A stretch of DNA of 63,057 nucleotides from Pseudopedobacter sp. (GTDB lineage Bacteria; Bacteroidota; Bacteroidia; Sphingobacteriales; Sphingobacteriaceae): positions 1-63,057 of the forward strand of contig JACMOI010000074.1 of the NCBI GenBank assembly GCA_014378105.1, written 5' to 3'. Made by a program: the position numbers and the translations under genes. Each line of letters opens with the position of its first letter. Positions within the stretch are counted from its first letter, which is position 1. The notes under the pieces were generated by a model. The model searched no databases. It was given only the letters and a program-made list of their open reading frames with translations, and was not told the origin of the DNA. Below are positions 8,687 through 18,615 of this stretch, piece by piece.

Positions 8687-10507
8687 ATGAAGAGCATGAA
8701 ATTTAAATCTGTACTAATTTTTCTTCTTGTTTCTACTGGAATGATTTCTTGTAAAGGACAATCTTTTATCAAAGTAGTAAACACTCATAATTCCTTACCA
8801 AATCATAAATTGGTGATTTATCAATTGTTGCCTAGGTTATTTGGAAATAAGGAAACCACCAATAAGTACAACGGAACCTTAGCAGAAAATGGGGTGGGTA
8901 AGTTTAATGATGTCAATGATAAAGCTTTGCAAGCGTTTAAAAAACTAGGGATAAATTATGTTTGGTACACCGGAGTAATTGCTCATGCGAGCATGACTGA
9001 TTATTCTGCTTATGGAATTAAAAATGATGACCCAGATGTCGTAAAAGGAATTGCTGGTTCACCTTATGCCATTAGAGATTACTATGATGTTGACCCAGAT
9101 TTAGCTGTGAATGTTAAAAATCGGATGACCGAATATCAAAGTCTGATTAAAAGAACGCATCAAAATGATTTAAAAGTGATCATGGATTTCATTCCTAACC
9201 ATGTTGCCCGTACCTATCATTCATACGCAAAACCTATTGAAGTTAAAGATTTTGGAGAAAACGATGATAAAACCGTTGCCTATAGCCCCAAAAATGATTT
9301 CTATTATATCCCGGGTACAAAATTTATTGTTCCTGCTGGTTACGACGCTGGTGGAATAGATTTTAAAAGCCTTTTAAAAGACCAGAAATTCGATGAATAT
9401 CCAGCGAAAGCTACGGGTAATAATGTTTTTAAGTCTAATCCATCTTTAGATGATTGGTTTGAGACCATTAAATTGAATTACGGAATTGATGTTCAGCATG
9501 ATAAAAATTACTTCACTCCTATTCCTCCTGTTTGGAATAAAATGAGAGATATTTTAGTCTTTTGGGCTAAAAAAGGGGTAGACGGTTTTAGATGCGATGT
9601 AGCAGAGTTCGTTCCAGTGGAGTTTTGGAGTTGGGTGATTCCAGAAGTTAAAAAGGTGAATCCTAATGTAGTTTTTATCGCCGAAGCATACAGCCCTTCA
9701 AAATATGAAGAATATATCAACGTAGGGAAGTTCGATTATCTATATGATAAAGTGGGTTTATATGATGGCTTGAAAAGATTAATTAAGGATGATAAAAATG
9801 CTACTGTAAAAGATATCCATCAAGTTACACATCAAGAAAGTGTGAATATACCTGATCATATGCTGCGTTTCTTGGAAAATCATGATGAGGAAAGAATTGC
9901 TTCTAAAGGATTTGCAAAAGATCCTAAGTTGGCATTGCCGGCAATGGTATTAAGTGCAACCTTAAGCGGGGGTCCGGTAATGATTTATTTTGGACAAGAA
10001 TTAGGAGAACCAGCTACCGGAAAAGAAGGTTTTGGTGGTGATGATAACCGAACCACTATTTTTGATTATTGGGGAGTCCCAAATCATCAAAAATGGATGA
10101 ATAGTGGCGCATTCGATGGAGGAAAATTAAATCACGATGAAAAGGATTTAAGAGCGTTTTATTCTAAATTATTAAACTATTCAGGGCGGGATGAAGCCAT
10201 TAAGTATGGGAAATATGAAGAATTAAATGATTTTAAACCCAATGATATTTATGGGGATAAAGTTTATGCTTACATAAGATATATCGGAAATGAAAGAGTG
10301 TTAATCATTGCAAATTTTGATAGAAACAAAGCTTTTCAGCAGAAAATCCAACTTCCGAAAGCGGTTTTATCTACTTTTAAATCCAATGAATTAAAAAGTA
10401 TAAATTATACGAATGTATTTACAGATGAAAGTTTAAATATCACCAATATCAAAGACGGTATCAATGTTAATGTTGGACCTTCAGATGTGTTGGTGTTAAA
10501 ATTTTAA
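8687..10507 (+). CDS. GH13 alpha-amylase family lipoprotein
   Basis: 606 residues. The N-terminus ends in a lipobox, GMISC with Cys23, so it should be an outer-membrane or periplasmic lipoprotein. The GH13 barrel shows FIPNHVARTYH, DGFRCDVAEFVP (nucleophile Asp), VFIAEAYSPS (acid Glu) and FLENHDEERIAS (transition-state Asp). It follows the GH65 gene by 10 bp. A likely role is surface or periplasmic cleavage of starch-derived oligosaccharides, analogous to SusG. The insert between the NHV and DGFR regions is long. Specificity is not determinable from sequence. Confidence 0.87.
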   Translation: MKSMKFKSVLIFLLVSTGMISCKGQSFIKVVNTHNSLPNHKLVIYQLLPRLFGNKETTNKYNGTLAENGVGKFNDVNDKALQAFKKLGINYVWYTGVIAHASMTDYSAYGIKNDDPDVVKGIAGSPYAIRDYYDVDPDLAVNVKNRMTEYQSLIKRTHQNDLKVIMDFIPNHVARTYHSYAKPIEVKDFGENDDKTVAYSPKNDFYYIPGTKFIVPAGYDAGGIDFKSLLKDQKFDEYPAKATGNNVFKSNPSLDDWFETIKLNYGIDVQHDKNYFTPIPPVWNKMRDILVFWAKKGVDGFRCDVAEFVPVEFWSWVIPEVKKVNPNVVFIAEAYSPSKYEEYINVGKFDYLYDKVGLYDGLKRLIKDDKNATVKDIHQVTHQESVNIPDHMLRFLENHDEERIASKGFAKDPKLALPAMVLSATLSGGPVMIYFGQELGEPATGKEGFGGDDNRTTIFDYWGVPNHQKWMNSGAFDGGKLNHDEKDLRAFYSKLLNYSGRDEAIKYGKYEELNDFKPNDIYGDKVYAYIRYIGNERVLIIANFDRNKAFQQKIQLPKAVLSTFKSNELKSINYTNVFTDESLNITNIKDGINVNVGPSDVLVLKF

Positions 10508-10559
10508 CCTTGATTTATAATCGAATTAAACAACCAATTTCACCTAATCTAAAAATTGA

Positions 10560-11888
10560 ATGAAAGATTTTATTAAACCAAAATTAAGCTTTTGGCAGCT
10601 TTGGAACATGAGTTTCGGCTTCTTCGGAATTCAGTTTGGATTTGCCCTTCAAAACGCAAATACAAGTAGAATTTTCTCCACATTAGGTGCTTCTGCTGAT
10701 GATTTACCTTTGTTTTGGCTAGCAGCTCCAATTACTGGCCTTTTGGTTCAGCCAATTATTGGTTATTTAAGTGATAATACTTGGCATCCATACTGGGGAA
10801 GAAGAAGACCTTTCTTTTTTATTGGGGCAATTTTAGCATCAACAGCTTTATTCTTAATGCCTAACTCAAGTGTTTTATGGATGGCAGTAGCCGTACTCTG
10901 GCTAATGGATGCTTCAATAAATGTATCTATGGAGCCTTTTAGAGCATTTGTAGGTGACAAATTAAATACTGAGCAGCAAACTGCTGGTTTTGCCATGCAA
11001 ACATTCTTCATTGGTTGCGGAGCGGTGATCGCCTCTTTATTGCCAACCATATTTTCAGATTATTTAGGGGTAAGCAATAGTGCCGCTAACGGTTCCATTC
11101 CCGATTCAGTGAGGTATGCATTTTATGCTGGGGGTGCTATTTATTTACTTTCTGTGATGTGGACAGTATTTACTACTAAAGAGTTTCCTCCAGAAAGTTT
11201 AGAGAAATTTAAAGCTGAAAGAGCCGAATCTAAAGGATTGAAAAATGCGATTATAGATATCTTAGGTGGTTTCGGAAAAATGCCTAAAACGATGATTCAA
11301 TTGGCAGTTGTTCAATTCTTCTCCTGGATTGCACTTTTTGCCATGTGGATTTATACAACATCCGCAATAGCAGATAATGTTTATCAAACAACCGATGCAC
11401 AATCTGCTGCTTTCCAGGATGCCGGAAATTATGTAGGGATTATGTTTGCCGTTTATAGTGGTGTTTCTGCTTTGGCAGCTTTTATTTTACCAATTTTAGC
11501 TAAAAAGACCAGTAGAAAGTTTGTTCATATGTTGTGTTTGATTATTGGAGGGTTAAGCTTAACATCTATTTTCTTAATTACTACCAAAGAGCTACTTATT
11601 TACCCCATGATAGGAATTGGAATTGCTTGGGCAAGTATTTTGACCATGCCATATGCAATTTTAGCGGGCTCTTTACCATCACATAAAATGGGATATTATA
11701 TGGGCGTCTTTAATTTCTTTGTGGTTATTCCTCAAATTGTAAGCGGGTTGGTTTTAGGGTTTTTTACACAACATTTTTTTAACGGGCATACTGTAAAAAC
11801 AATTATGTTAGGAGGCATCTGTATGATAATAGCTGGATTTTTAACACTTTTTGTTAAAGATGATGCTGTTTTGTCAATAAAAAAGTAA
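10560..11888 (+). CDS. MFS sugar transporter (SLC45/GPH-like, probably maltose)
   Basis: 442 residues with about 12 membrane segments. It opens with FWQLWNMSFGFFGIQFGFALQNANTSRIF, spans an RxxxGRRRPF-type loop (WHPYWGRRRPFFFIGA near residue 80), and has the signature of bacterial relatives of eukaryotic SLC45 sucrose/maltose symporters. Such proteins import disaccharides with protons across the inner membrane. It sits 52 bp after the lipoprotein amylase and upstream of GH31, which fits supplying maltose to the cytosolic phosphorylase. Substrate is inferred from context. Confidence 0.85.
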   Translation: MKDFIKPKLSFWQLWNMSFGFFGIQFGFALQNANTSRIFSTLGASADDLPLFWLAAPITGLLVQPIIGYLSDNTWHPYWGRRRPFFFIGAILASTALFLMPNSSVLWMAVAVLWLMDASINVSMEPFRAFVGDKLNTEQQTAGFAMQTFFIGCGAVIASLLPTIFSDYLGVSNSAANGSIPDSVRYAFYAGGAIYLLSVMWTVFTTKEFPPESLEKFKAERAESKGLKNAIIDILGGFGKMPKTMIQLAVVQFFSWIALFAMWIYTTSAIADNVYQTTDAQSAAFQDAGNYVGIMFAVYSGVSALAAFILPILAKKTSRKFVHMLCLIIGGLSLTSIFLITTKELLIYPMIGIGIAWASILTMPYAILAGSLPSHKMGYYMGVFNFFVVIPQIVSGLVLGFFTQHFFNGHTVKTIMLGGICMIIAGFLTLFVKDDAVLSIKK

Positions 11889-11993
11889 TAAATAACGTTT
11901 TTTATTGCGTTATTAATAAAATTTATATTTAAATACTTTTTTATAAGTGGGGGATAATAAGCATCTTAGCGATGTAGTAAATGCACATAATAG

Positions 11994-14504
11994 ATGAAGA
12001 AAAAAGATAAAGATCCAGCTCAAATGAAGGATCCTAATAATATAAAAGATGCAATGGATATTTCCGAACACCCTATTGTTTCAGTAGAAGATTTAGATGA
12101 GGAAGCCATTCAACATGTTAATAATCCAATTGTTGGTTTAAAGCCAATTGAGAAAGTTTTTTTAGGAGTAGTAAAAGAGGTTAGACAAGAAAGTAATAAG
12201 TATATTTTTTCAGACGGTTCTGCCTCAGTAGAAATCAGAGTAGTCAGCGATGAAATTATTCGCGTTCGTTTAGCACCTCACAGTGTCTTTTTAGATGATT
12301 TTTCTTACGCAGTTCCCTCTTTAGATCAAAAAGTAGCAGTATTCACTTTTGCTGAGGAAGAGGAGTATTATGCTGTTTCTACAAATACAGTTTCTTGTCA
12401 TGTCAATAAATCAAACTTCCACATCTCTTTTGTAGATAATGATGGTAAAGTAATCAATGAAGATTTTTTGGGAATGCATTGGGAAGAAAACGACCAATTT
12501 GGTGGATATTATGTCTATTGTACCAAAAAATGTTATCCCGAAGAGGCTTTTTACGGTTTAGGCGATAAACCTACCGAATTAAATTTAAGAGGTAAACGTT
12601 TACAAAATTGGAATTCTGACACCTATTCATTTGCCAAGCATCAGGATCCACTTTACCGAAGTATCCCGTTTTTTATCAGCTTAAATGAAGGAAATGCGCA
12701 TGGTATTTTCTTAGACAACACTTTTAAAACACATTTTGATTTCGGACAAGAAGATTCAACGAAATTGAGTTTTTGGGCTGATGGTGGTGAATTACAATAT
12801 TATTATATCCACGGTCCACACATGATGGATGTAGTAAAACGCTACAACTCCATTACCGGAACACATAAATTACCTCCAATATGGGCATTAGGTTACCATC
12901 AATGTAGATGGAGCTACTATCCTGAATCTAAGCTTAAAGATTTAGCTTATCAATTCAGAAGTCGTAAAATCCCATGTGATGCCCTATATCTTGATATAGA
13001 TTATATGGACGGCTACCGCTGCTTTACTTGGAATAAAAAATACTTCCCAAATCCTAAAAAGATGATTAAAGAATTATCTGATGATGGATTTAAGACGGTT
13101 GTCATTATTGACCCAGGAATTAAAGTGGATGATAACTACTGGGTATTTAAAGAAGGAAAAGAGAATAAATATTTCTGTCGTCGAAGTGACGATTACTTTA
13201 TGGAAGGTCATGTTTGGCCAGGCCGATGTCAGTTTCCTGATTTTACCAATCCAGAGGTAAGGCATTGGTGGGGAGGTTTATTTAAAGAGTTAGTAGAGGT
13301 TGGCGTAGCCGGAGTTTGGAACGATATGAATGAGCCTGCTGTTTTCGGTAAAGGGACATTCCCTGATGATGTACGTCACCAATATGATGGACATCGAGGT
13401 TCGCACCGTAAAGCGCATAACGTCTATGGGATGCAAATGGTAAGAGCAACCTACGATGGCTTAAAGAAAATTCAAAAAAATAAACGTCCTTTTACTATTA
13501 CTAGAGCAGGATATTCGGGTGTGCAACGATACAGTTCTTGCTGGACAGGTGATAACGTAGCAAGTTGGGAACACCTAAAAATCGGAAGTTTACAAATGCA
13601 AAGATTATCCATGTCTGGAATGCCATTTGCAGGAACAGATATTGGAGGCTTTAGTGGTGAGCCAACAGGGGAGTTATTTACCCGATGGATTCAATTAGGT
13701 GTTTTTTCCCCTTTCATGAGGGCACACTCTGCTGGGGATACTGCCGAGCGTGAACCTTGGAGTTTCGGAACGGAGCTAGAAGATATCAATCGTAAATTTA
13801 TTGAACTTCGTTATAAACTATTACCCTATATCTATTCTGCTTTTTGGGAACACCATCGCTATGGTTTTCCTATTTTACGCCCAGTCATCATGTTAGAGCA
13901 GGAAAACGTAACTAACATTTATCGTGAGGATGAATTTACATTTGGAGATAAAATTTTGGTTTGCCCAATTTTTGAAGAAGGAGGAACTTCGAGAAAAGTT
14001 TATTTACCAGCCGGCGATTGGTACGATTACTGGACACACGACGAACTGAAAGGCGGTGAAGAACATTTGGTGCAGGCGCCTTTAAACTCTATGCCGATTT
14101 TTGTAAAGGCAGGGTCTGTAATTCCTGAATTTCCTGTGATGCAGCATACGAATGAGTTTGAAATTGATGAATTATTATTTCAAATTTATTACTCCAATTA
14201 TGAGGTGAACTCATTCTATTTTGAAGATCATGGAGACACTTTTGCTTATGAACAAGATATCTATTTAGAGAAAAAATTTATTGTTAATGGCGACGACAAA
14301 TCGATGATGATAAAACAATCGGTTGAAGGTTTATTTACACCCAGATACGAAACTTATGACCTTAAACTAATCGGATTACCGTTTCAGCCAGCTAAAGTAA
14401 CTGTTGATGGGAAAGATTATGTAGGAAGTCTTGAATTTGATGATTTAAAGCGGGTGCGAATAAAAGTATCCAAGCATTTTAAAAACATTCAGATTTTTAA
14501 ATAA
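11994..14504 (+). CDS. GH31 alpha-glucosidase
   Basis: 836 residues with an N-terminal beta domain, a GH31 barrel and a C-terminal beta region. The nucleophile motif GVWNDMNEPAVFG and the acid/base region SCWTGDNVASWEHL are intact, as are WALGYHQCRWSYY and GTDIGGFSGEP. No signal peptide: the N-terminus is acidic and lysine-rich, so I infer cytosolic action on alpha-glucosides or on malto-oligosaccharides left by the phosphorylase. It is 105 bp after the transporter and ends just before a strong terminator, so it is probably the last gene of the operon. It could also have its own promoter in the 105 bp gap. Confidence 0.9.
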   Translation: MKKKDKDPAQMKDPNNIKDAMDISEHPIVSVEDLDEEAIQHVNNPIVGLKPIEKVFLGVVKEVRQESNKYIFSDGSASVEIRVVSDEIIRVRLAPHSVFLDDFSYAVPSLDQKVAVFTFAEEEEYYAVSTNTVSCHVNKSNFHISFVDNDGKVINEDFLGMHWEENDQFGGYYVYCTKKCYPEEAFYGLGDKPTELNLRGKRLQNWNSDTYSFAKHQDPLYRSIPFFISLNEGNAHGIFLDNTFKTHFDFGQEDSTKLSFWADGGELQYYYIHGPHMMDVVKRYNSITGTHKLPPIWALGYHQCRWSYYPESKLKDLAYQFRSRKIPCDALYLDIDYMDGYRCFTWNKKYFPNPKKMIKELSDDGFKTVVIIDPGIKVDDNYWVFKEGKENKYFCRRSDDYFMEGHVWPGRCQFPDFTNPEVRHWWGGLFKELVEVGVAGVWNDMNEPAVFGKGTFPDDVRHQYDGHRGSHRKAHNVYGMQMVRATYDGLKKIQKNKRPFTITRAGYSGVQRYSSCWTGDNVASWEHLKIGSLQMQRLSMSGMPFAGTDIGGFSGEPTGELFTRWIQLGVFSPFMRAHSAGDTAEREPWSFGTELEDINRKFIELRYKLLPYIYSAFWEHHRYGFPILRPVIMLEQENVTNIYREDEFTFGDKILVCPIFEEGGTSRKVYLPAGDWYDYWTHDELKGGEEHLVQAPLNSMPIFVKAGSVIPEFPVMQHTNEFEIDELLFQIYYSNYEVNSFYFEDHGDTFAYEQDIYLEKKFIVNGDDKSMMIKQSVEGLFTPRYETYDLKLIGLPFQPAKVTVDGKDYVGSLEFDDLKRVRIKVSKHFKNIQIFK

Positions 14505-14513
14505 TTTGCTAAG

Positions 14514-14537
14514 CCCGAGTTCACTCGGGTTTTTTTT
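14514..14537 (+). terminator. rho-independent terminator after GH31
   Basis: A perfect 7-bp stem, CCCGAGT / ACTCGGG, with a 2-base TC spacer is followed by eight T. It lies 10 bp after the GH31 stop codon and should end the maltose/starch operon before glgB. Confidence 0.9.
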
Positions 14538-14671
14538 ATGTTTTATTATTTACAATTCTGATAAATTCAAAAAACACAGTTTTATTTCTATGTTTATATG
14601 TAAATTGTCAGAGTAGTCAATCTCAGATTAATAAGAACCAAATTATAAATCCATTTAAGGATTCTCAATGA

Positions 14672-16747
14672 ATGGCAAAAAAAATTAAAGATACTCCAAA
14701 AGAGTCCAACCCAAAAGAAAAGAAGGTTGTGACTAAAAAGCAGGAAACTAAAACAACTGCTAAACCAGTAGAAAAATTAACTCCTGTAAAGAAGAAAAGT
14801 GTCAGCACAAAGAAAATGGGCGAAGTAAATATAACGCCTTTATCGGTAAATGTTATGCCCTATTCCCGATTTACTGATTTTGATGTCATGCTTTTTAAAT
14901 CAGGTAAACATTATAAGCTATATGAGAAATTAGGGTCGCATGTCGTTACTCACGAAGGAGAAACCGGAACTTACTTTGCCGTTTGGGCACCAAATGGTAA
15001 TTATGTGTCTGTTGTCGGTAACTTTAATCATTGGGACAAGGCCTCACATCCGCTTTATGTAAGATGGGATGGCACTGGGATTTGGGAAGGCTTTATTCCA
15101 CATGTTGGACATGGAGAAACTTATAAATATTTCATCAACTCCACTACTGGAGAAGATTTAGAAAAGGCTGATCCTTTTGCTTTAAGAGCAGAAGAACCAC
15201 CACGTACCGCTTCTATTATTTGGGATACTTGGTACGAATGGCAAGATAAACCTTGGATGCAAACCAGACATACTAAAAATGCGCTTAACAAACCCATGTC
15301 GGTTTATGAAGTTCATTTTGGTTCATGGTCAAGAGGAGTTGAATCTCCAGATCAGTTCTTATCCTATCGGGATATGGCCAGTAAAATGGTTCCCTATGTG
15401 AAAGAAATGGGCTTTACTCATGTCGAGTTTATGCCATTGATGGAACATCCTTATTATCCAAGTTGGGGCTATCAGATTACGGGTTATTTTGCGGCTTCCA
15501 GCAGATATGGAACACCTCAGGATTTAATGTATTTAATCGAACAATTTCATTCGAGTGGGATTGGGGTAATTATGGATTGGGTACCCTCACATTTCCCAGG
15601 TGATGCGCATGGATTATATAACTTTGATGGTTCACATCTTTACGAACATGCTGATGAACGCAAGGGATTTCATCCCGATTGGAAATCATATATTTTCAAT
15701 TATGGACGAAACGAAGTAAGAGCATTCTTAATTTCTAATGCACTTTTCTGGTTAGATCGTTATCATATTGATGGATTAAGAGTAGATGCTGTTGCATCTA
15801 TGTTATATTTAGATTACTCTAGGAAAGAAGGAGAGTGGATTCCAAATGAATTTGGAGGAAGAGAGAACCTGGAGGCAGTATCCTTATTAAAAGAATTTAA
15901 CGAAGCGGTGTATGCGCACTTCCCAGATGTACAAACTATTGCCGAAGAATCAACCTCATTCTCTGGCGTAAGTCATCCGACTTATACAGGTGGTTTAGGA
16001 TTCGGCCAAAAATGGATGATGGGCTGGATGAATGATACGTTGAGTTATTTCAAAGAAGATCCGGTCAATCGTAAGTATCATCATTCGGAGTTAACTTTTA
16101 GTACCATTTACGCCTTTACCGAGAACTTTATGTTGCCGCTTTCGCATGATGAAGTTGTTCATGGTAAAAAATCATTGATTTATAAAATGCCTGGCGACGA
16201 ATGGCAACAATTTGCTAACCTTCGATTACTCTACAGTTACATGTGGACACACCCAGGAACCAAACTATTGTTTATGGGTGGTGAATTTGGACAAACCAAA
16301 GAATGGAACCCATCGCATTCATTAGATTGGCATTTGTTGGAGTTTGAGCCTCACCATGGAATTAAAAAAACAGTAATGGCATTGAATAAACTTTACAAAG
16401 AAGAGCCAGCCATGTACGAACGTAGTTTCGATGGTAACGGCTTCGAGTGGATTGTAAACGATGACCACGAGAATTCTGTAGTCGTTTATGCCCGTAAAGG
16501 TTTAAACCCAAAAGACGATTTAATCATCGCTTTAAACCTAACACCTGTTCCACGACCAGGTTATCGTTTTGGAGTGACCAGAAGCGGCAAGTGGAAGGAG
16601 ATATTTAATTCTGACGCGAAAGAGTTTTGGGGTAGTGGAATGACAAATACTGATAAAGTAAGTGAGGCCAAAGGCAGTCATTGGAAAGCAAATTCCATAG
16701 CGGTAAATATTCCACCTTTAGGAGTGGTTGTCTTTAAAGCGATATAA
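14672..16747 (+). CDS. glgB: 1,4-alpha-glucan branching enzyme
   Basis: 691 residues. After a Lys/Thr/Pro-rich leader of about 50 residues comes a CBM48 module (YFAVWAPNGNYVSVVGNFNHWD) and a GH13 barrel with DGLRVDAVASMLYLDYSR (nucleophile Asp), TIAEESTSFSG (acid Glu) and LPLSHDEVVHGKKSL (transition-state Asp). It introduces alpha-1,6 branches into glycogen in the cytosol. A terminator separates it from GH31, and it has its own 135-bp leader. No glgA or glgC lies nearby. The basic N-terminal extension is unusual for bacterial GlgB. Confidence 0.95.
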   Translation: MAKKIKDTPKESNPKEKKVVTKKQETKTTAKPVEKLTPVKKKSVSTKKMGEVNITPLSVNVMPYSRFTDFDVMLFKSGKHYKLYEKLGSHVVTHEGETGTYFAVWAPNGNYVSVVGNFNHWDKASHPLYVRWDGTGIWEGFIPHVGHGETYKYFINSTTGEDLEKADPFALRAEEPPRTASIIWDTWYEWQDKPWMQTRHTKNALNKPMSVYEVHFGSWSRGVESPDQFLSYRDMASKMVPYVKEMGFTHVEFMPLMEHPYYPSWGYQITGYFAASSRYGTPQDLMYLIEQFHSSGIGVIMDWVPSHFPGDAHGLYNFDGSHLYEHADERKGFHPDWKSYIFNYGRNEVRAFLISNALFWLDRYHIDGLRVDAVASMLYLDYSRKEGEWIPNEFGGRENLEAVSLLKEFNEAVYAHFPDVQTIAEESTSFSGVSHPTYTGGLGFGQKWMMGWMNDTLSYFKEDPVNRKYHHSELTFSTIYAFTENFMLPLSHDEVVHGKKSLIYKMPGDEWQQFANLRLLYSYMWTHPGTKLLFMGGEFGQTKEWNPSHSLDWHLLEFEPHHGIKKTVMALNKLYKEEPAMYERSFDGNGFEWIVNDDHENSVVVYARKGLNPKDDLIIALNLTPVPRPGYRFGVTRSGKWKEIFNSDAKEFWGSGMTNTDKVSEAKGSHWKANSIAVNIPPLGVVVFKAI

Positions 16748-16761
16748 GTATTTATTGATAG

Positions 16762-16805
16762 AAGTAAAAAGCTGATTAGAAATCTTTCTAATCAGCTTTT
16801 TACTT
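16762..16805. terminator. bidirectional terminator between glgB and the TPR gene
   Basis: A perfect 21-bp inverted repeat (AAGTAAAAAGCTGATTAGAAA and its complement) separated by TC. A and T runs sit inside both arms, so it can end the two convergent transcripts in either direction. Confidence 0.92.
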
Positions 16806-16823
16806 TTGTAACAATTGAGAGTT

Positions 16824-17972
16824 CTACTTCATTGTCTTTATTTCTTTTATTCTGGCTTCACAATAATCTATGTAAGGCTGGTTCCCTTTAATTTTAGCAT
16901 CAACATCTTTCAAAAACTTTTGATAATAAATTAAAGCTGATTTAGGTTTTTGTAAATATTGGTCATAAATGCGGGCAATAGAATAATTTACGGTATTGTC
17001 TTCGCTAAACTCCTGTGCTTTTTTGTAATCATAAAGACTAGTACCATACATTTTCTGCGTTTCACGATTTGCCGCTAACTCTTGATAATAAATATTGATG
17101 TTATTAGAAATACCAGCTACAATAGCCTTATTTAAATAATCATTACTCAATTCTACTTGGTCTAACTTACGGTAACATAAACCCATGTAATAAAAAGTCG
17201 TCTCGTTCGCTAAATCCTTCCTATCGATTGCTTGCATCAACTCTAGACTTTTTCTGTAATCTTTGGTATAATAATAAGCTTGAGCTACTTTGTTTTCAAC
17301 ATCGACAGTTGAATCGGCTAAAGAAAATATCATTTCCCCAATTTTAATTACGCTTTTATAATCCATTGTAGCATCTTTTATAAAAAACTTCCCTCTCAAT
17401 AAAATAATATTTAAAGAATCGGCCTTTAAGGCAATATCTAAAACGGAGTCAGCTTTTGCGTATTTTTTTGTAGCTGTTAGAATTAAAGCTAAGTCTGACG
17501 CGACATCTCCATCCTTTGGATTTAAACGATTTGCCTTAGTCAAATAATCTTTGTAGTCATTACCATTTCCAAGTTTTACATAGGTGTAAGCCATTTGCTT
17601 TACGATATTAAAATTAGTGCTATCCAAATCGTAAATTTTCTGATAGAAGGCCATTACTTTTTTGGAATTTCCTTTTTTGCTAGCAATACTAGCTAAGCTA
17701 TTTAAAACAGAAATGTTCGTTGAATCTTTTTGTAAAAGGGCTTGATAATTCTGTTCTGCTTTGGGTAGATTTCCACTCATGAGATAGGAATACGCTAAAC
17801 GATGAATGATTTTAGGATCATCAGTTCCGTTAGGGTATAAGCTTTCCAAATAATTAGCTGCTTCTTGAAAATGTTGCGACTCCATAAGGTCTAATAATTT
17901 GGCGTTATCAACCTGTGCATTAGCCAATAAAACTGAGGTTAAGATTAAAAAAGTAAGGAAAATGTTTTTCAT
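16824..17972 (-). CDS. secreted tetratricopeptide-repeat protein
   Basis: 382 residues. A signal peptide (MKNIFLTFLILTSVLLANA, cleavage before Q) precedes at least seven TPR-like helical hairpins, for example RLAYSYLMSGNLPKAEQNYQ, MAYTYVKLGNGNDYKDYLTK and YYMGLCYRKLDQVELSNDYL. TPR proteins act as protein-binding scaffolds; here it should be periplasmic. No catalytic domain is visible. It is convergent with glgB and shares a terminator with it. The specific partner is unknown. Confidence 0.82.
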   Translation of the reverse strand: MKNIFLTFLILTSVLLANAQVDNAKLLDLMESQHFQEAANYLESLYPNGTDDPKIIHRLAYSYLMSGNLPKAEQNYQALLQKDSTNISVLNSLASIASKKGNSKKVMAFYQKIYDLDSTNFNIVKQMAYTYVKLGNGNDYKDYLTKANRLNPKDGDVASDLALILTATKKYAKADSVLDIALKADSLNIILLRGKFFIKDATMDYKSVIKIGEMIFSLADSTVDVENKVAQAYYYTKDYRKSLELMQAIDRKDLANETTFYYMGLCYRKLDQVELSNDYLNKAIVAGISNNINIYYQELAANRETQKMYGTSLYDYKKAQEFSEDNTVNYSIARIYDQYLQKPKSALIYYQKFLKDVDAKIKGNQPYIDYCEARIKEIKTMK

Positions 17973-18103
17973 AGCACTAAAATAACTAATTTATTAGTTT
18001 TCAGCAAATAGAAAGATTTTTTTATAAAAGTGATGCCTTCAAAAAATCTAAAACAAAAATGTATCGTATGTTCTTTTACAAAGAGAATAAATAAATTATA
18101 ATC

Positions 18104-18397
18104 ATGGAAAAATTAGCATTATTGGCAAGATTAGAAGCCAAACCAGGTAAAGAAATAGAAGTAGAAACCTTTTTAAAAAGCGCTTTAACCATCGTTAACG
18201 AAGAAGAGGAAACGATAAGATGGTATGCTTTAAAGTTTGGCCCTTCAAGCTTTGGTATTTTTGATACTTTCGAGGCTGAGTCTGGACGTGATGCGCACTT
18301 GAAAGGAAAAGTTGCCGCAGCTTTAATGGCAGGTGCCGAAGAATTATTGTCAGTTGCACCAACTATTGAAAAAATTGAGTTTTTAGCAGTAAAATAA
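18104..18397 (+). CDS. antibiotic biosynthesis monooxygenase (ABM) domain protein
   Basis: 97 residues, full length for a single ABM/dimeric alpha-beta barrel domain: LLARLEAKPGKEIEVETFL, then WYALKFGPSSFGIFDTFE and GKVAAALMAGAEELL. Small ABM proteins include quinol monooxygenases and heme-degrading enzymes, but many are uncharacterised. No cofactor is evident. It is a single-gene unit with its own terminator immediately downstream. Family call confident, reaction unknown. Confidence 0.82.
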   Translation: MEKLALLARLEAKPGKEIEVETFLKSALTIVNEEEETIRWYALKFGPSSFGIFDTFEAESGRDAHLKGKVAAALMAGAEELLSVAPTIEKIEFLAVK

Positions 18398-18437
18398 ATT
18401 TTCGTTGACGAAGAAAAAGCATTTAAATTTAATTATG

Positions 18438-18473
18438 AAAGAAGCCTTATCAATTTAATGATAAGGCTTCTTT
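18438..18473. terminator. rho-independent terminator after the ABM gene
   Basis: A 15-bp perfect stem (AAAGAAGCCTTATCA / TGATAAGGCTTCTTT) with the six-base loop ATTTAA and a terminal T run, about 40 bp after the ABM stop codon. Confidence 0.9.
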
Positions 18474-18615
18474 TGGTTGTAAGTCTATAGTTTTATTAAA
18501 TCTTTCAGTTAAATCCTATCAAATATCACTTTCTCCCTTAACCATCATATTTATTACAAACATCTTAAGACTATTAATCTTAAATTAAATATTTTAGAGC
18601 TTCTAAACTAAACAG

